A stretch of DNA of 64,000 nucleotides from Sipunculus nudus (lineage: Eukaryota > Annelida > Sipuncula > Golfingiida > Sipunculidae), in NCBI GenBank assembly GCA_026874595.1, contig CM049307.1:32537862-32601861 (forward strand), written 5' to 3'. A model generated the notes under the pieces. That model did no database searches and was not told where the DNA came from. It saw only the letters and a list, made by a program, of their open reading frames with translations. A program made the position numbers and the translations under genes. Each line of letters starts with the position of its first letter. Position 1 is the stretch's first letter. Shown piece after piece: positions 36,831 to 49,734 of this stretch.

Positions 36831-38269
36831 TAAAATTCATTTTATAAAACACTATCTGATCACATGTGCAGGACTTAAATGTAAATACTGCAGCATGTGA
36901 AATAAAGTCAAGACCCATTAAAATGTTATCAGTCACAGTAGTACATCATAGCAGGACTACCCAAGGAACCAAACAAGTAACTTAATACAGCGGGCTGAAG
37001 TACAGTTCATAACACTGAAAAATAGTTCACCTGTCATTCCTGATTAATAATACATTATCAAAAAGTGTGGTGTTTGTCTCAACAATATGAATTTTTCAGT
37101 GTAACTTAACTGAAAGTTTGAGCATTGTGTATAATTTAAATGATTTGCGCAAATAATATTATCAAAATGGTATAAAGCTATATATATTGATATTAAGAGT
37201 TAATAATATTGTAATTTTCAATTGGTGTTGTCAGGTCTCAAACCCTGTCCTAAATATTAAAACTCTACACTAGAAAACCGACCAACAACAAAACATGAAA
37301 CAGTTTTGAATATAAATGTACAGCTTTATATGATTGTTATGTTATACATATTTCATTACTTAAAGGGACATAATCAGGAGCGATATTATTCCTATTCTTT
37401 CACACTTTTATTTCAGTTTAGCTTTATACAAAAGTTTCCAAGCAAAACCATCCCAGCACAAGTCTCATTATCTTCGCAAACGACTGTTGAACACCTTGTT
37501 TTACCCCTGCATGATGGTAAACACAGTCCACGTGTCTGTTTATCATAACAAGGCCGTGTGACTGGAGATCCAATTTAGAGGGGAAACACGCAGTGTTTCA
37601 GCCAGCGGGAACATGTATAACATTTCTTGGGCCATGTCAGTAAGGGCATCTCCTAATTGGCATGTGTTATGGTCCATGCAGCACACTGCCTGTCATACTG
37701 TGTTTATGTTGACACCTGCAATTGCGCCAGGTTCACTGTTTTTAACACTTGTTTATCGGAGTAAGCATATGGTTTAAAGGTATTATTTTTGCTGGTTCAG
37801 ATTAATTTTAGCTATTTTTATATTTTTCATGTTAACTAAACATGCTTTAAAGGTGATTGGGCCCCTTGAAGACTATATATATATACATTTATATATATAT
37901 TTATATTTATACATATATACTATTATTATTATTATTAATATTATTATTATATATATCTTTATTCTGGAAATGAAGGCCTCAGGCCCATATATCCAACATA
38001 TATACATACAAAATACATAATACATGGTCACGTGAAAAAAAAAAACAATAATAAATGATAAGAATAAATAATTAATAAATAAACAATTAAATGAATACAG
38101 TTTTCAACAATAATAAAATATTAACAGAAATAACAGTTTTATCAACTGAATAAATACACACTGTCATATTATAAAGTAACTATTTGTGTTTCACAAAATG
38201 ATTAAAGTTAATGGTAATTACATAGAATAAATTTCATAACAACATAAAATATGATACATTGAAAATTGT
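36831..38269. other. Intronic, nothing recognised except simple repeats
   Basis: TATATA and ATTATTATT simple repeats lie at 37876-37960. The rest shows no gene. A balanced-composition stretch is at 37,480-37,760. Confidence 0.5.
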
Positions 38270-38276
38270 TCACTTA

Positions 38277-38811
38277 CTAGTTCAAAGAATCATTTAGAAT
38301 GGACTCTCTTTTAACAAATGCAAAATATACAAATGCTGAAAGCTTATTAATTGTGACATCATTTGTTGTGGACATTAATGAAACAAAAGACATATCTTTA
38401 AATACCAACAAATATTTTTCTCTTAATGAAATATATAAAGGACATTTAATGACAAAATGGAACTCATCTTCAATATATGATTCTCCATGTTTAAGACAAA
38501 ATTTACAACATCTCTCTTCCAAGGCTATTTTCTTGTGGCGACCAACTTCTACTTCTAAGCTATGTGATGATGTTCTAAGTCTTGCTAAACTAATTCTACA
38601 TCTTCTATTTGGAACTGCTGATAAATATAATTCAGTGTTTAATAAGCTTTTAAAGATAGCATATGTTTTCAATCTTCCATTATTTTCTATGTTAGCTGTC
38701 CATTCTTGTGTTTCATTATCATGCAACCTTTGTTTGAAACCTGACAGAAATATATTAATATAATTATTACCTACATCTGGAAATATCCATGTATATCCAA
38801 ATCCAAATGAA
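38277..38811 (-). pseudogene. LINE ORF2 fragment: C-terminal zinc-binding region
   Basis: The last 150 or so codons are open and end at 38277. CCKFCLKHG, then EDEFHFVIKCPLY, give the Cys-Cys-His-Cys pattern found at the C-terminus of many non-LTR ORF2 proteins. RRCRISLARLRTSSHSLEVE precedes it. After the stop the sequence becomes an AT-rich 3' UTR-like tail towards 38050. Confidence 0.88.
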
Positions 38812-39929
38812 AACTAGACATTTCTTGGCACCGCTGGTGCCATAGTATCGCCAGTATATGCATAATATAAAAGAAATCTGTCCATTAGTTTTTGACTTAT
38901 AATGCTCAGAGTGCTGTTAAGATATTCATGATTTTATGTTTTTCACCAAATATGGGAATATTCAAGGTCAAGGTCACTCTCATAGTAACGGTCATGACCC
39001 CAAATCAATAAACTGCATTCCAAAATATCCAACATTTGAAAAAAAAATTAAATTTAAAAAAAAATAATTTAAATTAAATTAAATTTTAAAATTAAATTTA
39101 AAATTAAATATACCTCATTCCATAAACCATATCTATATACATGCATAACATGAAAGAAATCTGTACATTACTGTTTGACTTATAATGCTCACAGTATATA
39201 CTGTCAAGTGGCAATGATGGGGTATTCAAAGGCACAAAAAACAAGAAAAGGACAACAGGTGGCGCCACCTATCTACTGCAAAAGACAAAACTATCCAAGA
39301 TCTTCCGTCAACTTGATTTTTGGACCAATCCATGCATCCCTTTTTAAGATATTCATGATTTTATGTGATTATCACCATATATGGTAATATTCAAGGTCAA
39401 AGCCACTCTCAAAGGAAAGGTCATGACCCCAATTTTAATATACATCATCCCATAACCCATACCTTTGTACAAGCATAATATTAAAGAAATCTGTCAATCA
39501 GTTTTTGACTTGTGATGCTAAAAGTACTAGCTGTCAAGTGGCAATGATGGGGGTATTAAACAGCACAAAAACAAGAAAAGGATACTAGGTGGCACCACCA
39601 GTTTCCGGTACATGACATCACTATCCAAGATCTTTGTCCAACTTGATTTTTGGATAAATCCATGAAAGATTTCTTGAGATATTTAAGAATTTGTGTGATT
39701 TTCCCCAAAAATGGATCTATTCAAGGTCAAGGTCACTCTCCTAGTTGAGGTCATGACCCCATTTTAAATAGGCTTCGTCCTCTCACCTATATCTATAAAT
39801 GTGTCAAGTTTGGAAAAGATCCTTGAAATATTTTTTGAGTTATTGTGTCCAAAAGAAATCTCTGCGGCGGCGGCGGCGGCGCAACCGTGCCTAAACCATA
39901 GTATCTCCAGACTATGTCTGGCGATACAA
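38812..39929 (+). mobile_element. Helitron-like element, family E copy 1, inserted in the LINE
   Basis: It starts AACTAGACATTTC, with GTATCGCCAG near the start, and ends CTGGCGATACAA. The 3' hairpin GTATC.CCAGAC-TAT-GTCTGG.GATAC has 11 paired bases. The core has three units of about 350-390 bp with 'ATTCAAGGTCAAGGTCACTC' and one GGTGGCGCCACC (39258). GGCGGCGGCGGCGG is at 39865-39880. LINE coding sequence continues directly on both sides without a visible long target duplication. Confidence 0.85.
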
Positions 39930-40772
39930 TAATATATTTTTTACCCTTGTTGCCCACGTATACTTTCCTACTTCATCTAGCCTATATAATTTAGAATATA
40001 AATGCTTAGGGTACCTATAATTTTCCATTCTTAGTAATTTAACCCAATAAGAAATACATTTTAACATAAATCTGATTTTCAGAGAAAACCTTCCACACTC
40101 ACCAAGTGCTGCAGCATTTGGTGAAGAAGAGTTAATCCCAAGTACGTATTTACAAAATTAATTGTGGACCTGTTCTATTTTATCTTGTTTTTTTGTCACC
40201 CCATAATTCACTGCCATATGAAAGTACAGGTACAACCATCTTATCAAATAAAGAAAATGATTTTTTACAGTAATATATTTATTATCAGAAATGAATTTTC
40301 TTATCATTAAAACAGTTTTATTTGCTTGACACACAAGATGTTTTTCCATTTCTGCCCATTTCAGACAAGAAGTAAATACCCCTCCCAAATACCTATAACT
40401 ATTGACTACTTTGATCAAGCTTTCTTCCTTTATAATACCATTTTTCATATTTCTTTAACTTCCCCCCATTTCTAAATACAACAACTTTAGTTTTGTCCAC
40501 ATTCAACTTCATTCCATAACGGTTACAAAAATACTCAAGTTGATCAATTTGATTCTATAATCTTCCAACTGTGTCTCCAAAACAAACAATATCATCAGTG
40601 AACATTAGCATTGTCAAAGGTTGTGTTTCCTGGTCTACAAATATACCTTGATTTAATCCTGCATTGTATAATACAATTCATTCATGAAGAAGGTAAATAA
40701 AAGTGGGCTTATCACACAACCCTGTCTTATTCCAATATTACATGAAAAATATTCTGAAAGCCCCTCATTTGT
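39930..40772 (-). pseudogene. LINE ORF2 fragment: RT palm and thumb
   Basis: The minus strand reads GIRQGCVISPLLF (about 40733-40695), then after a frameshift LMFTDDIVCFGD (about 40620-40573), the catalytic F/YADD box here as FTDD. KLNVDKTKVVVF follows, then SYRYLGGVFTSCLKW (about 40420), typical of the RT thumb of LINEs. Stops and frameshifts interrupt it several times. It is cut at 39930 by the family E insertion. Confidence 0.88.
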
Positions 40773-42239
40773 AACTAGAATACGTGTAGTTGACAAGCGA
40801 CTATGTGTATCCGCCTAAATCAGAGTGGAACAGGTGAAGTGAGGCATGGATTGAGTGGCAAGGGAAAATTGAGTGTTGCATATTAGCATGGATGTCTTTA
40901 GCCAAATTGTGTATGTAGGTTGCCCCCAATACCACAAAATCCAGAAAGCCGTCCAAGTTGTATACATATGCAAAATTTAAGGCAGATAAGTCAAACCACT
41001 ACATCATGTATATGAGTGATTTTAGCCCGTGGCAGACAAACAGATGGACGCTGAGCAAAAATGGCTGCAGGTGGCGCCACCAGTTTTGCGTATGATGAAG
41101 AGCCATGTGAGATCTATACACATGCAAAATTTTAGCCCAATCGGTCAAACAGTTCCCGAGATATGAGCTTGGATGTCTGCAGTGTAAACATGAATGTAGG
41201 TGGCGCCACCTGTCATAAAAAAAGAAAAGCTATCCAGGATGTGTACGCATGCCGAATTTCAGGTAAATTAGTCAAGTCACTGCAGAGATATGAGTGATTT
41301 TAACCCAAGGCAGACGAACAGATGGACACTGTGCAAACATGGTTGCAGGTGGTGCCACCAGTTTTTGTGTATGTTATAAAGCTCTCCAAGGGCTACATTT
41401 GTGCAAAAAAAAATTTTCCTGATCGGTCAAACGGTTCCCGAGATATGAGCTTGGATGTCTGCAGCATAAACGTGAATGTAGGTGGCGCCACCTGTCATAA
41501 AATCAGAAAAGCTATCCAGGATGTGTACACATGCCAAATTTCAGGTGAATTAGTCAAGTCACTGCAGAGATATGAGTGATTTTAACCCAAGGCAGACGAA
41601 CAGATGGACACTGTGCAAACATGGTTGCAGGTGGCGCCACCATTTTTTGTGTATGTTATCAAGCTCTCCAAGGGCTACATTTGTGCAAAAAATTTTTCCT
41701 GATCGGTCAAACGGTTCCCGAGATATGAGCTTGGATGTCTGCAGCGTAAACGTGAATGTAGGTGGCGCCACCTGTCATAAAATCAGAAAAGCTATCCAGG
41801 ATGTTTACGCATGCCTAATTTCAGGTGCATTAGTCTAGTCACTGCAGAGAAATGAGTGATTTTAACCCAAGGCAGACGAACAGATGGACACTGTGCAAAC
41901 ATGGTTGCAAGTGGCGCCACCATTTTTTGTGTATGTTATAAAGCTCTCCAAGGGCTACATTTGTGTAAAAAAAATTTTCCTGATCGGTCAAACGGTTCCC
42001 GAGATATGTGGGTTTATGTGTGGAAACAGACGCACAAACGGACGCAGAGCGCAGAGGAAAGGTCAGAGGTCAAAACAAAATTGGGGCGCAGCAGTTCACA
42101 TGTTACCCGAACATAATCCCGGGTTTCGTAAAATTCCGCCCAGTGGTTTCGGAGGAGTTCTCCGGACACCTACGCCGCGGCGGCGGAGGCGTGCAGCTGA
42201 AAACATAGTATCCGCAAAACTCTGTTTTGGCGGATACAA
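40773..42239 (+). mobile_element. Helitron-like element, family A copy 3, inserted in the LINE
   Basis: It starts AACTAGAATACGTG and ends GGCGGATACAA. It has five to six half-units; the 'GTAGGTGGCGCCACCTGTC' box recurs at 41196, 41478 and 41758, a period of about 281 bp. GGCGGCGGAGG precedes the 3' hairpin. The LINE reading frame can be closed across the insertion (QSCV-TNEGL), which fixes the boundaries to within 1-3 bp. ORFs inside it are repeat artefacts. Confidence 0.88.
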
Positions 42240-42241
42240 TA

Positions 42242-43715
42242 ACACATGACTGAAATTAAGCATACATGGACTTTAAAATATTTAACATTTTTCCTTGTAT
42301 CCCACACTTATGAAGTACATAAAATAATATTTTGTGTTGTAAACAATCGAAAACTTTGGAAAAATCTATGAAAATTGCATAAAATCTTCCTTTTTTCCTC
42401 GTCAGATATGTTTCAATTAAAGACATTAGAGTAAACATATTATCTGTAGTACTGTATTTTCTTCTGTAACCTGCCTGTTCTTCAAGAAATATACTGTTGG
42501 CTTCAGCCCATTTAATTAATCTTTCATTAAGAATTTTTGTGAATAACTTGCTAACAGTATTTAATAGTGAGATACCTCTGTAATTATTTGGATCATTGGT
42601 GGAGCCCTTTTTATATAATGGAAAAATAATGGCTTTAGACCATTCTGCTGGGAATTCACCTTTAGAATAAATAATATTAAAGAAACTTTCTAATAATGGT
42701 ACTAAAAGAGTTTGGTTTTCTTTCTGGACCAGGAGCTTTACCACTTTTCATATCCAATAAAGTTTTCCTTATTTTCTCTTGGTTTATATCCATATTAATA
42801 TCATTTAAGAGTTCATCTGAGTTATCATCCTGAAAGTTATATTCATCAATGTACTTTTCAAAGTCCTTATCTAAAGAATTAAAATTCTCTGTGAACAGAC
42901 ATTTAAAATATTTAACCCATTTATCTTTTGTAATGTTACTGCTTACATTCTTTCTCTTTGATACTTTAATCTTCCTAAACAAATCATTTAAAGTTCTACA
43001 TTGCTGTAGATCCCTTATAAGTGAACGATTATATTTCATCTTATGCAATTTACATATTTCTTTAAATTTTAATTTAGCTATTCTATATTCCATGAAATCA
43101 GTTTCACTGTTTGAGATTCTGAATTTATTCAAAGCTCTGTATTTTTCTCTCTTCATAATTGTACATTCTTCTGTCCACCAATTCGGCTGCTTGTATATTA
43201 ATTTATTTGCCTTACCACTAGTTTTCTTTTCATAAGTTTGTATTGCTATGTACTCAAATAAATTTTGTAACAGAGAAGCACTATTTTCAATATCATTTAA
43301 CATATGGTTTTGAAAAGTGTCAATTTTATTTAAAACATATTGATCCTGTGTTGGTTGATAATTAGTGTTTTTTTCTTTTTCGATATTGGTTCCATTCTAT
43401 TATATCTTCTGCTATATTGGTTTGATCAATGTAAAATTCTATTTCAAATGTTCCAATTACTGGAAAATGATCAGATGTGTCATTATTTAAAACCTCAAAA
43501 GATTTAAAGTTATTAAAAATCTCAGAACTTACTATAATATAATCAATAAGTGATGCCCCTTTGGATGACATATATGTCATGTTCCCATCAGTATCTGGTG
43601 CAAGTCTGCCATTTAAGGTATGAACATTTAAATTTATACACAATTCTTGAAGCGAGTGCCCAAATTTGTTAATAACTTTATCTTTGGATTTTCTTGGAGA
43701 AATTATTATTAATAA
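42242..43715 (-). pseudogene. LINE ORF2 fragment: endonuclease C-terminus and RT fingers
   Basis: The first part (from SPRKSKDKV near 43700) has the end of an APE-type endonuclease: SLIDYIIVS and later SDHFPVIGTFE, containing the catalytic His region. A frameshift at about 43360 leads to a linker with WWTEEC and SGKAPGP, the usual start of the RT domain. A second frameshift and a small deletion near 42700 follow. RT then continues with NYRGISLLN, LEEQAGYR and AIFIDFSKVFD, where the Asp is the first catalytic residue. It stops at the family A insertion after ILKSMYA. Confidence 0.9.
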
Positions 43716-44499
43716 ATAAAAAAAAAATATTATTATTATAAGTTTTAGTCCTTTGAAAGACATCAAGTTTCCACTGCACCAACTTACAACTTGAATAAAT
43801 AAAAAGCTAATCGATATATGAGAGGTTCTGAATGTATGGATGTCATAAGAAAAAGTGTTCAATTGCAGAACATCAGGATACTTTATACCTGTAATTTATT
43901 GAGACCATTCGTTCAGGGCTAATACCAGCAGCCTGTCCTGAGAAACCGCTGGAGATTTCCTAATCACTGTTAAGGACAGGATAATTCCTGATATCTCACA
44001 TCAGAGAAGACATGAGCGGATCAACTGCACCATTGTAAACCACATCAGTGGCCAATGACCACGGCTACAGAGGCTGGCATGATGAGCATTAACTGCTATT
44101 ATATTGAAAGTATGCTGATCTCCTGTCAACCATTGTATTAACATCCCGCCAGGAGGATGTCCCCTGCCACATCAACGTTAGTTACTCTCCCTGCTCTGAA
44201 GCTGCTAATGACATCAGACAGCCATTAGAATCCTGTCGTACAACCTCAATATCAAGTCAGAAATTAATTTATAAACACTACAACTGTGAATGCTGTTACA
44301 GGTGGTGGATAATGTGACCTAACTGTCAAAAAGACAAGTAAAAGACCCTGTTCAAACCCTTCAAATGGTAAACCATCCAGGGCAAGACCAAGTGATGTCA
44401 ATATAAGAGATGTATGTCAGATATAGGTCTGCCCTCCTATGGCCTCCCCATCTCCGAATTTGAGAGAAAAGATATGCATGGACTACTTTACAAGTATAC
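43716..44499. other. Intronic, nothing recognised
   Basis: A poly-A/ATT-rich joint at 43716-43740 abuts the truncated LINE. Balanced unique sequence follows without an identified gene. Confidence 0.5.
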
Positions 44500-44983
44500 T
44501 GTTAACAAATAAATGTCTATTTCAGCTGATTTGACCTTGAATATCAAGGTCACTGTTCATTAAACACACCCAAAATTTTGGTAGACACAATTCACGTGAC
44601 ATATTACATGAAAATATGTTGAGTGGTTTAAAAGTTATAGAATTCACAATGTATATCTATTTCAACTGATTTGAACATGAAGAGAAGGTCAAGGTCATCA
44701 GTTTCCTGGGTATAAAATTTGATGTAAAAATATGCAATACTTCAAAAGTTCACAACAAATTTATAATTTGACTTATTTGACCCTTGAAGGTGAAGGTCAA
44801 GGTCACTGGTTTTCGAACTCTTGCAAGGTTTTGGTATTAACAATTCAAATTTTAAATATCATGAAAAAAATATTTAAAAATTGCGTTAAGAAAAATGACA
44901 GATGCTGCCGATGACTGTGAATCATAATTACCACAACAGATGACACTCTGTATGTCCCCCCTCCATGGGAGTGGAGACATAAA
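44500..44983 (+). mobile_element. Family G fragment (3' part)
   Basis: The text matches the element at 12.2-13.35 kb ('TTTCAGCTGATTTGACCTTGAA', 'GAAGGTCAAGGTCA'). It ends with TATGTCCCC..GGAGACATAA, the family G 3' terminus. The 5' end is unclear. Confidence 0.65.
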
Positions 44984-47900
44984 TAATGACAGGATTTTTC
45001 ACTGTCAGGTTCATGGTCTGTAGATGGCCTTGTCTTTGGAACAGTGAAGACTACCCTTTTATTTAGGGTATCATCATGGAGCCTTCTGGATTTCAGGTTT
45101 CCAATTTTGTCCACTCTTTTAAGGAATAATCTGGAAGTCATGATCCTGATGATGAGGCTCTTTATCTGAGATATATGAGACTTTATTCACAAGTTGCTGA
45201 TCATGAAAATTTTACATGTCTTCAGAGGCCACGGCAGAGTTACAAACAGAGAAAGACTAACTCAGTAATTACTAGGCACTGATTTTAAACTGTAAAATTG
45301 CATACCCAAGATTTTACTGATATAATTAGGGAAAAACTTCAAGGCATTTTTGATAATGTAGACAGTGCTACTATTTATATACACCAGGCACAGTATTGTT
45401 TTTATCTCAAACATTAAGTGTAACAATAATTCTACTACTGTACTAGCTAATAAATTTTCTCTCAGTTACATATTTATATATATATGTAATGTATATGCAT
45501 GGGAAACTTGCTGTGCACAGGGCTGGTCAGCCAGAACCTGATACATTTGGTATGTAGGAACTAGGAACCCACAGGGGGATAGGGCGAGTCAGGGTAGCTG
45601 CAGAAAAGTCAAGTGTAGGGATTTGGGCTGGCTGGTTGACTCTACCATGTTCACTGCTGTACACCGCTCTTGCTTATAGTAAAGGTGTCTTACATCATCC
45701 ATTCGTGTTTTTGGTTTGTCAACAACTATAAGAACCCAAAGCAAACCCAATAGTCGTTACATTTGTACACACAATATCTCAAAACACAAGTTAGGTGGTG
45801 GGATGGACTATAAATTATAAAGTATGTGAATAGCAAATGGTGAAACTGATAGAATAAATGTCTCAAGAGCTACATAACTCTGCAGTGTGTTTCTATAGAA
45901 TACAATACTCTACTGAAAAAAGAAGGGGGCAGGACAGATGGATAGACTGGCAGAGAGAAGTCAACAGAAACAATTTTCAAAATTAATAAAAACATTTAAA
46001 CTTTATTTAAAACCACAAAAATGGTTAACATATCCATCCATCTTTTTCTGTTATGTTTATGCAATAGTCATCTTCTTGCAACTGTAAGTTCCTGTAATTG
46101 AAGTCACTGGCATGGTATGGCTGAACCAGTGTCATTTAACCTATCACCATGACTGAGATTGCATTTTAATGATGATGACATTAATAACTGATAAGTTGAT
46201 GGCAGCAGATTGATGAGCCTAAAACTTTCAATAAATTTTCTTTGAGATCATAGCTTGATGAACTTCAAAAGACCAAATTTTAACCCAAATTGAGAATGAA
46301 TCCATATTCATTTTCACTGGATGGAAAATACAAATGAATGATTCTGAATAATTGGTTCTGCACTTTTTAAATGAATTTACCATGCCATAATTAAGATCTT
46401 AATCAATCCTTCTTAATGGACCAATGGATAATACAGAGGAGATCCTGATAAAACATTGATGTAACATTTCTGTGAAAAGAAAACCAAGATTAATAAACCT
46501 CCAAAAGAAAAGTCCAAAAACAACTGAGTTGTTGAGAGAGAAAGATTGATCAAGATGGAGAGAAGTTAGTGTAAAACCATCCTGAAGAGACTATAAATAC
46601 CAAGGCAGCAGGCTCTACATCTTCTGCTAATGAGAAGATGAGCTGCGTGGATGATTTCAGGGTACCTTACATTTTCAGACATAGTCACATCATTATCTCT
46701 TCCTGGACTGAGTAATTACCATTATTACTACCTGGTCTTCTTTATACTTCATTTTATTTTCAAAACTTAAATGTCCATGTTAATATATAAAACTTTTCTT
46801 GTGCCAAATCAATTTTGTTTTCACAAGAAGCATACAAACTGTACACAGCATAGGTAACAGAACATTTTGTGGTAATAAAGATAAGAATCTGCACTGCATT
46901 CTTTTTATTATATTTTGATCAAATATAGCCATGTTAAGCTGGGCAAGAGTACATGATATATTGAAAACAGATATCATCTCTGCATGGTCCCAAGATGTTA
47001 TATATGTCTTGATGGTTGTAACTGGTTTCATGCTTTGAATTGTACATCACATTCCAAAAGGTTAAAGTTTCTGATATAACAATGCTGGCATCTACAGACA
47101 TTCCCAGTCTTTGTTTTTCAAATGTGTTAACCTTTCAGTAAGTCATTACAATACCTTGAAAGTTAAACAATATTCTACATGTGCAGACCAACTGAGCTTG
47201 GGTGCAGAGGTTGCATCCATGTGAAAAACATCTTTGCCAGGGGGTCACAGCCCAAGAATACATTTTTAATTTGACTTGACAGTAACAGTAGTCAAGAATC
47301 TGAATAATTGAAAAACTGTGCAGTACTCAAACAAATGAGACCACTAACTGTGAGCCTTTGCTGTATAACCAAAATCAATTTATGGCCAACAATAAAATAT
47401 CTTCAAATTCACAAGTATTATCTGATAAACAATAAAACAAGATTGATGACTCAATGATTTTCAGTTGAGCAGTATGTTCCTAACTGCTGGTAAAATGGAA
47501 CAAGGGATCCATGCATCACAGCTCAATGCTGTCTATCAGACAATCTGCATTTATTCCTATTACATCTATAATATAAATGCCAGTGGTCGCACTAGACTCC
47601 TGTCACAGAATTCCTATGTGGCAATGAATAGGATATGCACATTTGTGGTCTTAAACTGTTAGGAATAATGCAAAGTATGTCCTAAGGGGGTCCTTTTTCT
47701 TATTTAAAAAAACAGGGTTTTCAATTTATTTTACAAGAAGCTATCGCAGCCCCATCTGTTGATTACTGATTGTGTATCATGGTAGAAAGCAGTTTGTTTC
47801 TATGAAGCAATACCTGAGACCCTACACAGAGTTCCTAGATCATCAACAAACACAATTTGTTTCTTTTAGAAAATATGTGACAAGAAAGGTTTTGAATTAA

Positions 47901-49734
47901 CTATCTATTGCCTTATCTGTTGCTTATTAATTCACATATAATCTTTAGGCATGTTATTCCTATGCCATGTGGAACAAAATATCCACAGGTCAGGGGTGAG
48001 CTGTTGTATAATCCATTAATATGAAAGTCCAAAACACATTTTATATACTTTATTTAAATCTTTCTTTTAAAAAAAAAATTGTGGAGGTAACCATAACCAT
48101 TTTCAAATCCTGACTTATATAGTTCTTCAGCTAATTATGCAGATCTGCAGAGTTTCATTTCAGTTTTGGACAAGGTTACAGGGTGGTAGCACTTGCTTAC
48201 TGAATTTTTTTTATTTTTTAAACTGGTGTCACTCTGGCCCTTGCACCTGATACACTTGTCTGTGAGTGAAACATGGCTCTTGGGTACAGTCTTCCCATAT
48301 TTCCTGCTGAGCCCATACCCATGGTCATTAGGGGCCTACCATGAACATCTCTGTTCATGGGCTGAGATTGAACTCATGATCTCTCAGTTTCAATATTGTG
48401 CTCAAAACCAAACCAAAGAAGCCCTTTTTTTTCATTTAAATCTGTTTGAGAAGAAAATTTTTGAATTTCTGAAGATGTATTAGTGTCATTAAACAGCAAC
48501 CCATGTAATAGGTGAATTATGATTATCAATAAATCTGGAGACAATCCATATAGTAACATTCTGGTGCAATCTTGATAAAATTACCCAGACTGAAGAATAA
48601 TTGAGCATATATACTTCCTTTCTTTAATTAGGTTTTAAGTCTTTTCAAGTTTGTTCAGGCATACAAAATGCATGCAACTGAACATCTGACCTTTAAGATA
48701 CCATAATGTCAATCAAGTTTAAGCTCACTAAGTTAACCCTGAAAACAGGATATACATCAATCTTTTCGAACTGATTTCATGGTCATGCCTCAAATTGTTA
48801 CTCCCGATTGGGGGATCAATTTTTCTTAAGCTAATGAAGTCAACGCTGCAAAAACACATTTATTAATATATACAAGTCTTATGATCACCAAACCTTGGCT
48901 GATATTTCAGATGAAAATGTTCTCCAAACCCTGACTATTCTAATGCGACTTTACCACATCACAAGACCCACCAATGTAGGTTTTTATGCAGTCTACTTAC
49001 AGTGATGTATCACACATATTGTTGGTTTCCTAGAAACCATTGCGACTTGATCAATGACAGCTATTAAACAGTGGAGATACTGCCAGCGTTTGTTAATGCC
49101 TAAAAGGCACAGAAAAATTCTTGGATGAGGTCAGAACAATTCTTGGATGAGGTCAGTTAGAAGAAACATAAATATTGCCAATGTAGGAAGCTATTAAATC
49201 TTTTGGCGCATCTCTGTTCAATCTCCATGTCATATCATCATTCATCCTCAAGATATAATCAATAACCCTCACCCAAGTGGCAGATATTCTTCTTGCAAAG
49301 ATTATGTACTTCCCTTTCCCCTGGTGTAGACTTATATAGCCATTTTGCTTGGTTTTCTCGTTTGTCTGTTCCCTATGTCAGGACTGTTTTTGTGACTTTA
49401 TTTGAGCCTCATATATCTCTCTCTGACAGAGCAGTAGAGGGTATAGATTTCCATACATATTGTCAGAAAACATGAATACTCAGGTAAACTAAACTGACAA
49501 CAGGTATATTCAAAACTCCAAATGAAAAGCATGAATCTTTGCATTGAAAATACCCTTTTTTAAAAAAAAAGTTAGCCAGTCTATTTTTTTGTTTTACTGT
49601 CTATTGAGACAAATACTTCAGAAAAAAATATTAAAATAATAATATGGTTTTGCTGCGAGGACAAACTATATTTCTAATTTTCACAAAGTTAACTTTTGCA
49701 AGTATCATGATTATTTATGACAAGATGAAACAAA
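44984..49734. other. 4.7 kb without recognised genes or elements
   Basis: Mostly AT-rich unique sequence with short ORFs lacking domains. Only small simple repeats, for example TATATA at 45475. Confidence 0.5.

Larger units (their letters stand above)
38270..43715 (-). mobile_element. Decayed LINE (non-LTR retrotransposon), minus strand, split by two Helitron-like elements
   Basis: Three pieces on the minus strand are collinear with one ORF2: endonuclease end and N-terminal RT (43715-42242), RT palm and beyond (40772-39930), and C-terminal zinc-binding region (38811-38277). Family A (40773-42239) and family E (38812-39929) interrupt it. It is 5'-truncated within the endonuclease near 43715 and has many frameshifts. 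It encoded replication by target-primed reverse transcription but is dead. Clade not assigned (Jockey/CR1/I-like group). Confidence 0.88.

Noticed and set aside
38299-38763. Plus-strand ORF of 154 codons
   Set aside because: Antisense of the LINE C-terminal region, whose minus-strand frame has the zinc-binding Cys/His pattern.
41322-42249. Overlapping ORFs up to 121 codons with DRSNGSRDMSLDV text
   Set aside because: They follow the 281-bp repeat of family A and recur at 24532 and 62894 in the same element; they are repeat artefacts.
42849-43235. Plus-strand ORF of 128 codons
   Set aside because: Antisense shadow of the LINE ORF2 on the minus strand.
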